Positions 1 through 11,009 of a stretch of DNA of 64,000 nucleotides are shown piece after piece. Source of the stretch: Theocolax elegans (Eukaryota; Arthropoda; Insecta; Hymenoptera; Cerocephalidae); assembly GCA_026168455.1 (NCBI GenBank), contig CM047426.1, forward strand, positions 59,880,396 through 59,944,395, in the 5' to 3' direction. Below the pieces are notes generated by a model, which was not told the origin of the DNA, did not search any database, and saw only the letters and a list, made by a program, of their open reading frames with translations. The translations under genes were made by a program, and so were the position numbers. Position 1 is the stretch's first letter. Each line of letters opens with the position of its first letter.

Positions 1-960
1 ATTACAATAATATTACAATGAAAGATTACTAAAATACTGTTATGTCCGCGAATTTCTTACTTTGCAATATTCCATGAAATATTACATTTATATTACTATA
101 ATATTTCAGTGTAATATTTTAAGAAATATTTATGCAAAGTTGATGAAATTTTTCAAATACACACTTGCATAGGACCACTGAAATATTACCTTAATGTTTC
201 TAGAATATTTTCATGAAATTTTGAAGAAATATTTCAAATACTTACTTTAATAGGTCTAGTGAAATATTATAGTAATGTTTTTTCAAAATGTAACAGAAAT
301 ATTGCATGAGATATTTACAAAATATTGTTAAAATATTTCAAGTAATTGAATTATTTAACTTAATTATTTATAAACCCAAGAACCTTGCTATTGATTTATA
401 TTTATTACGTATTAATTCACATTATTTTTTTTACACATATTTATCACAGAAAAAATGTTTACATATATCCTAACCTGGGTTCGAACCCTGTACGCACGCA
501 TCAATACAAACGCTTTATCCACTTCGCTATTCGCAACACTTATCGATTATGTTTAAAACTTGCGCATTATAATCTGCTATTTGATTTGCTATCTAATGTG
601 TTTTGAATACTTAAAAAAATCTTACATATTCGTTATCATAAAAATATCGTTGAAATTTTATTGTTATATTTCTATAATAGTTTCTCTACGATAGAAAGCA
701 AAATCTATCTGTATTATTGATATATAAGTTTTCTTAAACCTTGTACAAAATAAAAAATAAGATATAAGACGACGATTTTTCGATTTTGGCGTTTAAACCA
801 AAAGATGGTAAATAATTGTGAATCTTAATATGAAATATTTCCATAATGTTTCACAAAATATTACGCTGGAACATTACGGTAATATTAATGTAATATTTCA
901 CTGATTCAATTGAAGCAGGTATTTGAAATATATCATCAATATTTCTCGAAATATTACACT
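1..960. repeat. AT-rich array of AATATT-type words
   Basis: Variants of GAAATATTAC, AATATTTC and TAATATTTCA recur dozens of times in both orientations at 1-350 and again at 820-960. The words are nearly self-complementary. The middle (360-800) holds a degenerate tRNA-like segment on the minus strand and otherwise featureless AT-rich DNA. Short ORFs here are chance. The layout resembles the word arrays next to tRNA-like segments at 2160-2405 and 51843-52216. The true left end lies outside the window. Confidence 0.5.
469..545 (-). repeat. degenerate tRNA-like segment
   Basis: On the minus strand a D-arm/box A-like stretch (AGCGAAGTGGATAAAGCG, about 512-530) is followed about 30 bases later by a box B-like GGTTCGAACCC (477-487). 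Spacing fits a tRNA, but the T-stem and acceptor pairing are poor. It is more likely a tRNA-derived SINE head or tRNA pseudogene than a working gene. It sits inside an AATATT word array. Confidence 0.4.
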
Positions 961-1361
961 GCAACAATCGATTTCGATGAATAAATCAAGATATTAATTA
1001 TTGGCGACGTTTCTAAATTCTAAATGGGTATCTAAATTCGGACAATCGTATCCAAGGGTAGCTCCTTTCGCGGGAGTGAAAAATCTACGAATATAGGTTA
1101 AAAAATTACTAAGTTTGCGACGCGCAATAATTACACGCGCATTATTTATCCAATTATTAAATATAATTAATCAATAGTCATTGACCGCTACTGCACCTAT
1201 TGGCCAATTCATTGACCTCGTTCGGAGTGAGGCAACCGCGTTCTGCACATGCGCGCTCTCGCAGATTGGGTATATATGGCGCACCGAGCACCGGTGTAAC
1301 CAGATGCGAACATGAGCACACGTCCGTAAGCATTACCTACCGTACCGTTACCGCTTCCCGA

Positions 1362-1795
1362 CCGTATCTTCGTGAGCACATGTAGATTATCCCGACCGTA
1401 TTCTCGTGAGCACACGTGGATTATGTTGACCGTATCCTCGTCAGCACATGTGGATTATCCCGACTGTATCTTCGTGAGCACACGTAGATTATCCCGACCG
1501 TATCCTTGTGAGCACACGTGGATTATCCCAAACCGTATCTTCGTGAACATACGTAGATCATCCCGACCGTATCTTCGTGAGCACACGTAGATTATCCCGA
1601 CCGTAACCTCGTGAGCACCACGTGGATTATCCCAAACAGTATCTTCGTGAGCATACGTAGATTATTCCGACCGCATCTTCGTGAGCACACGTAGATTATC
1701 CCGACCGTATCCTCATGAGCACACGTGGATTATCCGGACCGTATCCTCATGAGCCCACGTGGATTATCCCGACCTTATTTATCCGTGTGAACACA
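1362..1795. repeat. 34-bp minisatellite, about 12 copies
   Basis: A unit of about 34 bp (CGTGAGCACACGTAGATTAT then CCCGACCGTATCTT) is repeated in tandem with a few substitutions per copy, for example CATGTGG for CACGTAG and CCAAACC for CCGACC. Copies become more diverged at the right edge. GC content is well above the flanks. An ORF across it is only a by-product of the repeat. The following 350 bases, up to 2160, show nothing recognisable. Confidence 0.85.
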
Positions 1796-2159
1796 CATGA
1801 TAACCGTTAGTTGCGTCCGTCTAGGGAACTAGTTAGAAGATAGCATTGTAAAGTTTGTAAATCGCGTAGTACTAAGCATTGCTTATTTATTTGATTTTAG
1901 ATTGACTAAGTTCACATCCCAGCCAGCAAGGGAAATGGCGATTTCATTTATTTTATTGTTGCACACATCTTAGCTTGACAAATATATATACATAGTTAGT
2001 TTTTTATAATTAAATTATGGTATAATTATTTCAATTTCCTTCCTGACCGAATCCTGGAATATGAGCAAGACCCCGGCGAAGATTCACTCCGTTACAAGTT
2101 CAAATTCTATAAATTCAACAGTTCTTTATAGCCTGATAATAACTCTTAATAACAAAATA

Positions 2160-2405
2160 GCAAAATAGGTCATAATGGTAAAGAGTCAGCGTTCGAATCT
2201 AAAGATTGAAGGTTCAAGTCGCACAGACAGCAAATATTTAAAAAATTTTTTTTTTAATTTATGTTCTGTGGTCACCATATTGGCAATAGTTTAAAAATTG
2301 TAAGATAGTAACTATTGGCAATATGTTTACAATAATTGTTGCCCATTACTTTGCAATATAGTGGCAATAGTTTATAATTTTACGTACCCACAATATCTTT
2401 TTTGA
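2160..2405 (+). repeat. tRNA-headed SINE-like element with GGCAATAGT words
   Basis: A tRNA-like head has box A-like TAGGTCATAATGGTAAAGAG (2166-2185) and box B-like GGTTCAAGTCG (2211-2221). It is followed by an A-run/T-run linker (about 2236-2255) and then several copies of TGGCAATAGT, ACTATTGGCAATA and TTGCAATATAG to about 2400. The head shares AAAGATTGRAGGNTC with the head at 51843, so both seem to belong to one tRNA-derived family with different bodies. No target-site duplication was found. Confidence 0.5.
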
Positions 2406-2674
2406 CATAATTTCATAAAATTCGTTTTTACACACTGTTTTTATGTGTAAAATGCATTTTTACGTATAGTATGTGTAAAATTTTAAATTGTAAAGATTAG
2501 TAAAATTATTTCTATAAAATTCTTTCTAACGAAACTTTATACAAATAATTTACTTTAACCGTCAGATGGCACTATATCATTAATATAATCAGCGGATTTG
2601 AATGTATATTTAGTCCATAAGTACAATTAATATAAGAGGAGCACCTGTTATTGTTTGTATATACGCGAATTAAA

Positions 2675-3091
2675 ATGGGCGAAAATTTAACCGATCATGA
2701 ATTTATATCGGAAGATATTTTAAACGACGCCAAAGAAGCTGCAAAATGTACATTACCAGAATAATCTAAAGTGATTTATAAAAACACTTTTAAAAAATTT
2801 ATTGAGAGGCAAAAATTAGAAAAAACTAAATCGTTCGACGAAAAAGTGCTTCTAGCGTATTTTTATAATTTATCTAATTTAAAATCGGCAAGTCTGTGGT
2901 CAAAGTTTTCAATAACAAAGACAATGTTAAAATTAGAAAAACACATTGACATTTATAACTATAATAAATTGCGTAATTTCTTAAAACGAAAACACACAGA
3001 TTATGTTCGTAAAAAATCCAAAATTTTCACTCCGGAAAAAATAAATACGTTCCTTGAAACAGCTCCAAATAATACATACTTATCTACTAAG
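2675..3091 (+). pseudogene. Crypton-like tyrosine recombinase, first exon, with nonsense mutation
   Basis: An ATG at 2675 opens a frame that meets a TAA at 2762-2764 and then continues in the same frame to 3091. The reading after the stop carries an SFDEKVLLAYFYNLS-like helix, an SLWSKFS segment and LRNFLKRKHTDYVRKKSKIF leading to an EINxFL-like stretch. This pattern is the N-terminal core-binding (SAM-like) domain of Crypton-type tyrosine recombinases found in many arthropod genomes. The catalytic R/H/R/Y domain is absent. The coding similarity stops exactly at AAG|GTAAAT (3089-3097), a good splice-donor match, so this looks like exon 1 of a spliced gene whose downstream exon I cannot find. 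Family assignment rests on motif memory. Confidence 0.5.
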
Positions 3092-3472
3092 GTAAATATT
3101 TTAACATCATTTCGATAATATCTAATACTCTATAATATTTTTATTACGTATGCTGTAATGTTTTCAGTCTGTTATTGTATACATGCTGTCAGATTAAATT
3201 TAATATGTTATTAGACACGCATATATTAACATTACATATTTTATTAGTTACATTATTGTTACACTATTATTACCTTTGAAACATTACTGGTATTTTCTCA
3301 CAAGGAAAGTACTTGACCTCCGGAAACGGATATATCTTATACAAACCTTTGCATATCTTTTGGAATATAATAATATGAAGAAAGCTAAAAATTATGACTT
3401 GCCAATAACAGCTTTTACGAAAGCTATTCGACATCTAACAATAATATTTCCAATGAAAATTACTGTCACTTT
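3092..3472. other. no recognisable gene
   Basis: AT-rich DNA after the putative splice donor at 3092. An 84-codon frame here (3276-3530) runs into the poly(T) of the next SINE, and its translation resembles nothing I know. It may include intron sequence of the Crypton-like gene, but no acceptor plus coding continuation was seen. Confidence 0.4.
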
Positions 3473-3688
3473 TTTTTTTTTTTTTAATTATTTTAACGTC
3501 GCTCTTTTTATGCTCCCAAACCGGTGCTAATTAGCGACGGAGGTCATACGATGTCTTGGTGAAGAAAGCACTTGTTGAAAATACATTCGCCAGTGGTGCT
3601 TGTATCAATCGTCCGGAGCCGGGAATCGAACCTGGGACCTCCAGATTACGAGCCCGACGCCCTACCAACCGAGCCATCGCAGACCTCA
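3473..3688 (-). repeat. tRNA-derived SINE, full-length copy with target-site duplication
   Basis: Read on the minus strand, the element starts with a tRNA-like head. Box A TGGCTCGGTTGG and box B GGTTCGATTCC lie about 35 bases apart, and the anticodon loop looks CGT-like. A body of about 130 bp containing AGCGACGTTAAAATAATT-like sequence follows, ending in poly(A), seen as poly(T) from 3471 on the plus strand. Imperfect direct repeats TACT(G/T)TCACTTT at 3461-3472 and 3689-3700 are the target-site duplication. Related copies lie at 3922, 50457, 60577 and 61915. Confidence 0.8.
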
Positions 3689-3921
3689 TACTTTCACTTT
3701 GATTGCTTATGACTCGAAAACGAATATTGATAGGAAATCAATCCAAAAACTGAAAGATAGTTTAGTTCAAGTAGATATGGTTAAAAAAAGAAGCTTAAAT
3801 TGTTCAATTTGGAGCAAAGTTATGAAAAAAGTAAGAAATTGAAGAATTTCGGGCCAAAAAAAAATTTTTTTATATTAAATGTTCAATGTAATATTTTTTT
3901 TAATATTACTGCAATACAAGC

Positions 3922-4075
3922 GAGGTTTGCGATGTTTCGGTTGGTAGGACATCGGGCTTGAAATATAGAGGTCATAGATTCGATTCCCGGCCCTGACCGA
4001 TTGATACAAGCGACATTGGGGAAATTTCCAACAAGAGCTTTCTTAACATAGACATCGTATGGTCTCCTTGAACTC
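3922..4075 (+). repeat. diverged copy of the tRNA-derived SINE
   Basis: Plus-strand GAGGTTTGCGATG, CGGTTGGTAGG and AGATTCGATTCCCGG align with the SINE head at 3688-3615. They are followed by TTGATACAAGCG and ACATCGTATGGTCTCC from the body. Many substitutions and a missing 3' tail indicate an older copy. It ends near the terminal repeat of the element at 4138. Confidence 0.65.
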
Positions 4076-4137
4076 AGGTTTTCCCATTTAAAACAACGTA
4101 TGTACGAAAGAAATTCTATTACACGCAATGATAGCAT

Positions 4138-4930
4138 CCCCAATAGACATATAATTGCAAATTGACAGCAACTTTGCAAAAAAAATTTGTACCTGTTTAT
4201 CCAAAATTTGCGTCAATGTAAGTCCTTATTTATTATAAATTTGCTTCAAATCATTTACATAAAAATAGTGACAGCAAATTTATATAAAATTAAAGTCAAT
4301 TGTTGCATAAAATTATTACTTTTTAAATAGCAATTATTGCTATAAATGTGCTTTTATTTTGTTGAAATAATATTTTAAGTAAATATAATAGAATACTTAT
4401 ATTATTTTTGTGCAACTAGATCGCACGTCGCATCGCCACAACTAGTAAATGTGTTAGACTCTTAAAATTGCAAAAAAAGTAACAAAACTTGATATACTTC
4501 ACAAAAACACAGATTTTCTTGAATAAAAAATACATTGAAATTATTATTTTCATGATTGCAAAATAGCAACAAATTATCATCAAATCTTGTTACAATATAC
4601 TGCACTATGTAAGCATTTACTGATTTAATTTTGCTACCAATTTGCTGAAAAAGAATTTCTCAGATTATGATATATTTCTTAGCAAATATATACCAAAATT
4701 ATATCAACTCGTGCAGCAGAGTTAAATAACAAATTAATCTAAATCTGCGTCCTTATTCGTTAGCAAATTTATAGCAATTATTTGTTGCAACTTTTTTTAA
4801 CAATTTTACATAAAATTTAGGTACACGTCACTATTATGTAATGTCTTGTTAGCAAGTTTAACACAAGTTGTTTTCAAAAATTGTGTAGCAAGTTTTAACG
4901 AAGTTTTGTCTGTGCAACTCTGTCTATTGG
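4138..4930. mobile_element. non-autonomous element with CCCCAATAGACA termini
   Basis: The left end CCCCAATAGACA (from 4138) is mirrored by TGTCTATTGGGG ending near 4930, giving 12-bp terminal inverted repeats around about 790 bp. The interior has no coding potential but is full of variants of TTGCAAATTTG, TAGCAA and TTGCTAT in both orientations. A target-site duplication could not be assigned (flanks ATAGCAT and ATGATGAC). It is probably a MITE-like DNA element. Confidence 0.5.
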
Positions 4931-5082
4931 GGATGATGACAAACGTTACAAGATATGTCAGAGAAAAAAAAATCGTAATATTTAACAAATCTTTAATATT
5001 TTTTTAAATAATCAAAAAAAATAATATTTTGCAAATATTTTTAGAATATCCCAAAATTATCTAAAATCAATCAATTCTATCC

Positions 5083-5204
5083 CTACTGAAAATGTATGCG
5101 CAATTAATAGCGCAACTTTTGACGCAACTTTTTGCGCTACTTTTTACGTGTCTTTATCGAGCCAAAAGTTGCGCCATAAATTGCGATACTATATTGAAAA
5201 TTTG

Positions 5205-5240
<36 letters not shown>
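5083..5240. repeat. GCGCAACTTTT word array and (TA)n microsatellite
   Basis: After CCCTACTG at 5083, the words GCGCAACTTTT, GACGCAACTTTTT and AAAAGTTGCGCC recur to about 5190. A pure TA run follows at about 5209-5236. CCCTACTRG-like sequence also bounds the word array at 52216, in the other orientation. Confidence 0.45.
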
Positions 5241-5241
<1 letters not shown>

Positions 5242-5973
5242 ATAATAGAAAATGACTTAAGATCTTTTTTATGTGATTTTCAATTGCAATTTTCAACATG
5301 AATCCAACTTTATAAAATTTATATTATTTTGATGAATGCAATCAAATAAAAAAAATGCACATTAATAAAGTTATATTTATTTATTATTTAACTAAAAGCT
5401 CCAAATTTTGAAAGACAAGATTTTTTGTTTTAACTCTTACCTCGAGGTTTTTCCAAATTCAAGATGGCAGCATCCAAGATGGTAATATATATAGGAGAAA
5501 ATTTTTTGATATTTCGATATTATTCCATAAACAATGTTTTATGATGAATGTTTATCAACATTGGACATACGGCGTAGTTTTTACCATTTCAAGATGGTGG
5601 ACCCAATATAGAGGTAAGAAATTTGGCAAATTCTTCGATTTTTATGAAATTCGATTTACAGGGATTTCTTAGATCGCTGATTACGAATTCGTTATAATAA
5701 TTCGTTAGCTATTATTATTCGTTAATAGACTTCGTTGTAGATGTTAATGATAAAGAAATAATTATTTGTCAGGTTGTAAAAACAACTTTGAATCATTACT
5801 CAAGTATAATTCGAGATGTTGCAGAATTTATCAGCAACGAAATCTTATATTATATTAAAGTGGATCGACTTTTGGTCTCCGGTTCTCCGGTTCTCCGGTT
5901 TTTTAAAAGTGCATTTTTTTAGTTTCAAAGTTTTATTTTAATTGGACTCTACAATTTTAGGCCTTACTAATTT
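5241..5973. other. AT-rich non-coding stretch
   Basis: No coding or structural element was recognised. AAGATGG words recur at 5462-5600 (CAAGATGGCAGC, CAAGATGGTAAT, CAAGATGGTGGA). A short triplication of CTCCGGTT lies at 5877-5900. Confidence 0.5.
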
Positions 5974-7980
5974 TGTGACGTTATAAAATATACAACGCAC
6001 AAGTACATGCACATAGCTTATATTTACAGGTCATGTGCATGCATACTTTTAACTTATGTTAGATCGCTATCGCGTCGCAGGTAGTGAATCCCTCGCTTGC
6101 GGACCGAAGTGCACCGATGCACTTTTAAAATAAGCACTGATACCCACGGTATGGGTATGTTTTAGCGATGGAGCCGACGAACGACGCGACTGATACCCGA
6201 CGGTAGTACGCGGAATACGACCCAGACCACGGCCAAGAGGTATCGTGAGCCAAGGACCGAGCCCAGGTCGTCTCACGATACCTGGCAAATCCGCCGTTGA
6301 TGTTGACGAGACGGGAGGTTAGGCGGCGTTCTAACCTCCACCGTCACACGTGCTCAGCAGACGACGACGGCTGAGATGGCGCATGGGTGCGCGCACGCCC
6401 GAACTACGTACAACTAGTCGGGAGAGCCAGGGTGCTCCCCCACCTTACACCCGTATACCGGGGAACGCGGCACCGACGGCGACGGTCGCGCGGCACTAGG
6501 CGAGGTGCGCGGGAAGGGGAGAATCACTCGAGCAGCCAGAGTGTTGCGCGCGCGAAGAGCTCGAGTGAGCGACCGTGAGTGGGATTATGGGTGGAAGCGC
6601 GCGGAGCGAGGGGAGCGCGCCAGTAGAGTAGGAGTCGCGGTATACCTAATGTATGCGTGCGAAGGTATACCGCGGCATAATAGAATATATATATATAGAT
6701 ATAGACGGTGCGCGCACACCTATGAATGCGTATATACTATTGTATATAGCGCGCACACGTATATTTTTATTAGATTAATTAATTCAGCTACATTGCGTCC
6801 TTAATTTTAAATAAAAATTATGTAGATCCGTCGGTAGAGTTTGGGGCGTTTTGTATTAATTTTATAGAATGTATATAGTTGTAAATAGTAGTCGGAATTA
6901 AATTTTAATTGTTGTGTGAGTGTGTCGGGAATAGTTAGTATGAATTATATAGCCGGTAGGCACGGGGCGGCAGCACCGACTGGGTTACCGATATGGTAAT
7001 TAATTATTTGTAATGCGCGCCTTCCGAGTGTCGGGGATGATTGGTTGCGTGATCGACCCAATAATGAACAGGTTGGTGGTGACGTAAACCACTATTATTG
7101 GATAAGCGGCCTTGACGGAAATAAGATCAAGGCTGACTACGCGTATCGATAACGCAATCAACCACCCTAATCAACGCCGGTAGATAAGGAGTAGAGTAAG
7201 TTAGAGAAGGATAGCGATAGGGTGGGGAGGAAAATCCTTAATTTTGGGGATCAAGCCACGCCGCGAGCCGGATGAAGAAGCCGGTCTCGAGGATTCGTTA
7301 CCTGATCGTCCGACGAGGCAGTCGATTTAGTTGTTGAGTAGTATTTTTGAGTAGAGTAGCCATTCTTGTAGAGTATTGTTGTTAGCTGAGTAGAGTACAG
7401 TTACAGTAGAGTATAGAGTTGTAGTCGAGAAGTAGAGTCGAGTGGAGTTGATTGGAGCTGAGAGAGATTTATTAGGCGAGTAAGATTTACGGCTAACCCG
7501 ACGGGCGGCCGAATTCTATAATTGTTAATATTATATTTTAAAATACCGCCAAACGGATTTGAGAGATGGTGTGCACGTGTGTGAATCGGTCGCTGATCGC
7601 GAGTATTAATTGTGTCGGTGCCGGACTTATAATATTCTTTTGAAATTTTAAATAAATGAGTTGTGGTTAAAGATTGAATTCGTGAGTGTTATTTGATTAT
7701 TTCCTTTACTCCAAAAGCCGCCGGTTCCGAGGTGGTCAGCCGTCGGGATTCCCTCTGTGACGAGAAGTCGAGGTGGAGATTTGCCGGGTTGCCGAGTAGT
7801 GTTGTAAAGTAATTATTCTTTTATTTTAAATATCGCCAGGCGCCCAACTAAATACAAATCGGCGATATCATAACCACTTTTAACGTCGCTACGACGGAAA
7901 CTTCGTAGGCATTTAATTTAATCTAATTGAATTCCTTTCCGACGAAAAGTATCGTCGCAATTTTGGGTCTTACATTTTTG
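5974..7980 (+). mobile_element. GC-rich LTR-like segment, probably a retrotransposon LTR or leader
   Basis: GC content rises sharply at about 6060-6640. A possible start is TGTGACGTTATAAAATAT at 5974. AATAAA at about 7651 sits in a U3-R-U5-like setting, and AGGCGCCCAAC at about 7839 resembles a tRNA-Lys-type primer-binding site. No gag or pol follows, so this may be a solo LTR or a relic of another element. The frames in it (about 6067-6804) are GC-driven and show no known motif. About 30 bp around 6700-6735 recur at 51726-51760. Boundaries are tentative. Confidence 0.35.
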
Positions 7981-8485
7981 GGCCTTTTAGTTTTTTTTAA
8001 ACAAATAGATATTAACTACTATGTCGATATTATTACCAGAAAATTATCTTAATAACAATAATTAAAATAACATTTGATTACGTAATTAAATTTAATAAAA
8101 TTTCAACACTGGAACATACAATAAATCAAATTAATTTTTATTGTTTATTTTACAAACTTATTTTTGCAAAAATTTTAAATTACAATTATTATGTTATTAA
8201 ATTAAATTACAATTATTATGCTACAATTGTACTCTATTCACTTGTATATTTCATAAGATATATTTTTTTCAATATATTGTTTTTAATGTTTATATAATTT
8301 ATAAATTCAGCAAGTATTCATCGAAATCATCTTACCAGAAAAATTAATTTATATCATTAATTATTAAATGTATAATTAATTAAACATTAGATAAAATATT
8401 CAAATAAATATTACTGTTTTTAAAACGCCATTTAGAAGATTTATATCCAATATGCATATTGTCACATATTATTGATATTATATAT
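7981..8485. other. AT-rich spacer
   Basis: Very AT-rich, with no frames, terminal repeats or RNA-like structure recognised. A short direct repeat, AAATTACAATTATTATG, occurs twice at about 8176-8220. It flanks the 5' LTR that starts at 8486. Confidence 0.5.
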
Positions 8486-9993
8486 TGTGACAAGGCAAGT
8501 GTGCCGGTCATGGTGCATAGCGAGCACACACACATTCCTACCTACCTATTACCCAATTTACCTACCTAAACCGTATATTAAATAAATCTAGCACCGAGCA
8601 TATATCCCTAGCTACCTATTACAGCAGATAATTCCCTAAAAGCCGAACAAGCTACACCCTGGAATAGAAGCGGAGCCAGCACACACAGAAGTCGAGGAAA
8701 CCAGCAGCCACCAAGAGGCTACATGCAGGGCGAACAGCACTCGGAGAGCCTGGAGACATCAGCTGAGTGCAAAGGCAGCATAAGAGCATGGATAGGGCAT
8801 CGAGGTCCAAAATACAAAGAAGACGGCTGTTGCAGCAATTGTAACAGCATATCCGTAGTAGCCTCAATCTTGAAGCCATCCAACAGCAACGGACTCGTAC
8901 AGGGAGATCAACCTGTAAGGCATAATCATGAGTATGTTTTCAAGACTAAGGAGCAGATAGGAGTACACAAGACTGTGTACAGGAGTAGAGGTGTATAGGA
9001 GCCAGGGTTAGAGGTTATGTGAGCATAAACATTGCTCACATATACTAACTAATTAACAAAGCACCTGTCAAGTTACTCCTTACCGTATTATAGCAGCCGC
9101 GCAGTAGACCCGAGGAACAGCCTCCGGAGCCGACGTCGTGAAGAGACGTCTCAGCAGCAAAGAAGCCACGAAGTAGAGAGAGACGGAGATAGCGACACGT
9201 ACATGCACCCGCCGAGCAGCCACGACCCGTTAACCACGGCAGTAAGGTTCGTCGTCCATCTGGAAATAAACTCATGGATCTATTAGCCGATAATTAATAA
9301 GGAACGAGATTATAATTACCAAATAGCAGCCTCGTCGTCGCCAGCTCGTCGTCGCCAGTCGTCGTCGTCGTCGTCGTCTCACTCGAACCGCCTAGCAGAA
9401 CGCCAACAACAACACCAAGCCGCTCTCGCTGTAAGGCCGCGCTCGCACTGCGCGGAGACGGTCGCGACGCATGCGCGCGGCGCTCTCGCAGGACGAAGAG
9501 ACAGAGAGCTCGGGAACTCGGCCGTGACGAGACGCAACGAGGCTACATTGAGCCATTTTCGACCGTTTTCCGTACGTGAGATAGAGTCCGGAGAGTGTGC
9601 ACCGGGTGCAATTGAGAGAACGGCATTACGATATAAGGTTGGTGCAAAGTGCTATCCATACCCGTGTTCCTCTCCTCGTAAGGTGTGTGTACCGCTAATC
9701 CCCTTTTCGCGTATTCGCACACGTGGCCGGCGTCGCCATTTTCGTCGATCGAACGGATATTCGATCGGGCAATAGTTATATCGCCGTGCGAGAAATTATA
9801 CCGAGCCAAACTACGAGCCCTATTAACTTTATACTAATTAAGCGTAATTATTAATAATAGCAGCCGTTAATATTTAGTCGCGAGCACGACTGGCAACCGT
9901 GTACTTAATTACTATCGTATAATAAATTCTCTGTTAATTTATCATTGATATTCATTTTATCACTCGCACCCTGATCCCCAGTGTGGTGTGACA
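8486..9993 (+). mobile_element. 5' long terminal repeat of the Gypsy element
   Basis: The segment starts TGTGACAAGG and ends GTGTGGTGTGACA, the TG...CA form of LTRs, directly before a primer-binding site. Length is 1508 bp. It is GC-rich at about 8640-9560, has a (CGT)n run near 9355-9380 and an AATAAA-like ATAATAAATTC at about 9920. Frames inside it (about 8652-9809) are low-complexity and not genes. The start rests on TG and context only, because the partner LTR is missing. Confidence 0.65.
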
Positions 9994-9994
9994 T

Positions 9995-10012
9995 TGGCGC
10001 TTAACGTTAAAT
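9995..10012 (+). other. retrotransposon primer-binding site
   Basis: TGGCGCTTAACG begins one base after the LTR-terminal CA. TGGCGC after the LTR is complementary to a tRNA 3' CCA end, the usual primer site for minus-strand DNA synthesis in Gypsy elements. I could not determine which tRNA. Confidence 0.6.
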
Positions 10013-11009
10013 TTTCTTATTAAGGGATTGAGCGAAATTATAAAGTGCATTCGTTTCTTCATATATATGACGGCGTAACACGGAAGCCAACGCAATATAG
10101 CGAAAATAAAAAGCAGCCATTTTACTAAAATAAATATATAGTGTAGCAAACGAGCGTAGCCATTTTTGCCTTTGTTAGTGCGCACACACACACGCAAGTC
10201 AGGAGCACGGCCATCTTGTAAAATCGACAAGGTGTTGAAAAATTAAAGTAAATTTCCTTCTCGCAATTATTGAGCATTGCATGCAACATATTGCTTGTTT
10301 TTTTCTTGTGCTGCTATTTTAATTTTCTTTTCATAATTATTATTTATTAGAATATTGAATAGTGCGAATATATATATAAAGTGCATGTACATATACAAAA
10401 TATATATATAACGTGTACAGGCGTTCCTTCACACATAGCTATATACATATAAATATGGCCGCGCACTATTTTTGATTGCCTATGATTTGCATTTATCAAT
10501 TTTATTGTTTTTGGGATATAACATTTAATTGCACCTGATATTATAATATTATTATTGCTTGGTTTATTATATTATTATTGCTTCCTTTGGTTTCGCCAAT
10601 AACCGTTTTTTTTTGCTCGCCTTTAGCCAACTAATAAATTAATAAAATTTATTTGCGCATTCTTATCAATAGCTAATTGCTTCTCACACATTAAATTGAG
10701 TTTTTTTTGCATTTAGACCAGCACATTACCAATAAATTTTGCATTATTAAAAGCATTTATTAACATATAAGTTTTTTTCTTTGTCCTTTAACCTCCCCCC
10801 GCACATTAAAGTGTACATAGCCTATCATCAACTAGCCTTATTATTATTTTTTTTGTACATTTATAAAGAGCCTACTCAAATTTATTTAATTAAATTAATT
10901 TTTTTGTGTGCACATTATATAATTGATACTGATTGTTTTGAGTAGTACTTAGTAAAAATAAAATTTTTTTTTCTCTCCTTTTACGTGAGTATCGAGCTAA
11001 GCAATTTAA
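10013..11009 (+). other. retrotransposon untranslated leader
   Basis: About 1 kb of AT-rich non-coding sequence between the primer-binding site and the gag frame, with T-rich and TATATA stretches (about 10370-10415). No gene was recognised. A packaging or translation-control role is possible but cannot be read from the sequence. Confidence 0.5.

Noticed and set aside
385..606. 73-codon plus-strand frame
   Set aside because: It lies across the tRNA-like segment in AT-rich DNA, starts from a non-ATG codon and resembles no protein.
1362..1795. CRISPR-like array
   Set aside because: Units are contiguous with no unique spacers, and the window is clearly eukaryotic.
3600..3842. 80-codon frame over the SINE
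   Set aside because: The first half reads through tRNA-derived SINE sequence; the rest has no recognisable motif.
8652..9809. Several frames of 75-91 codons in the Gypsy 5' LTR
   Set aside because: They are overlapping, on both strands, with GC-driven composition and no motif. LTRs do not usually encode proteins.
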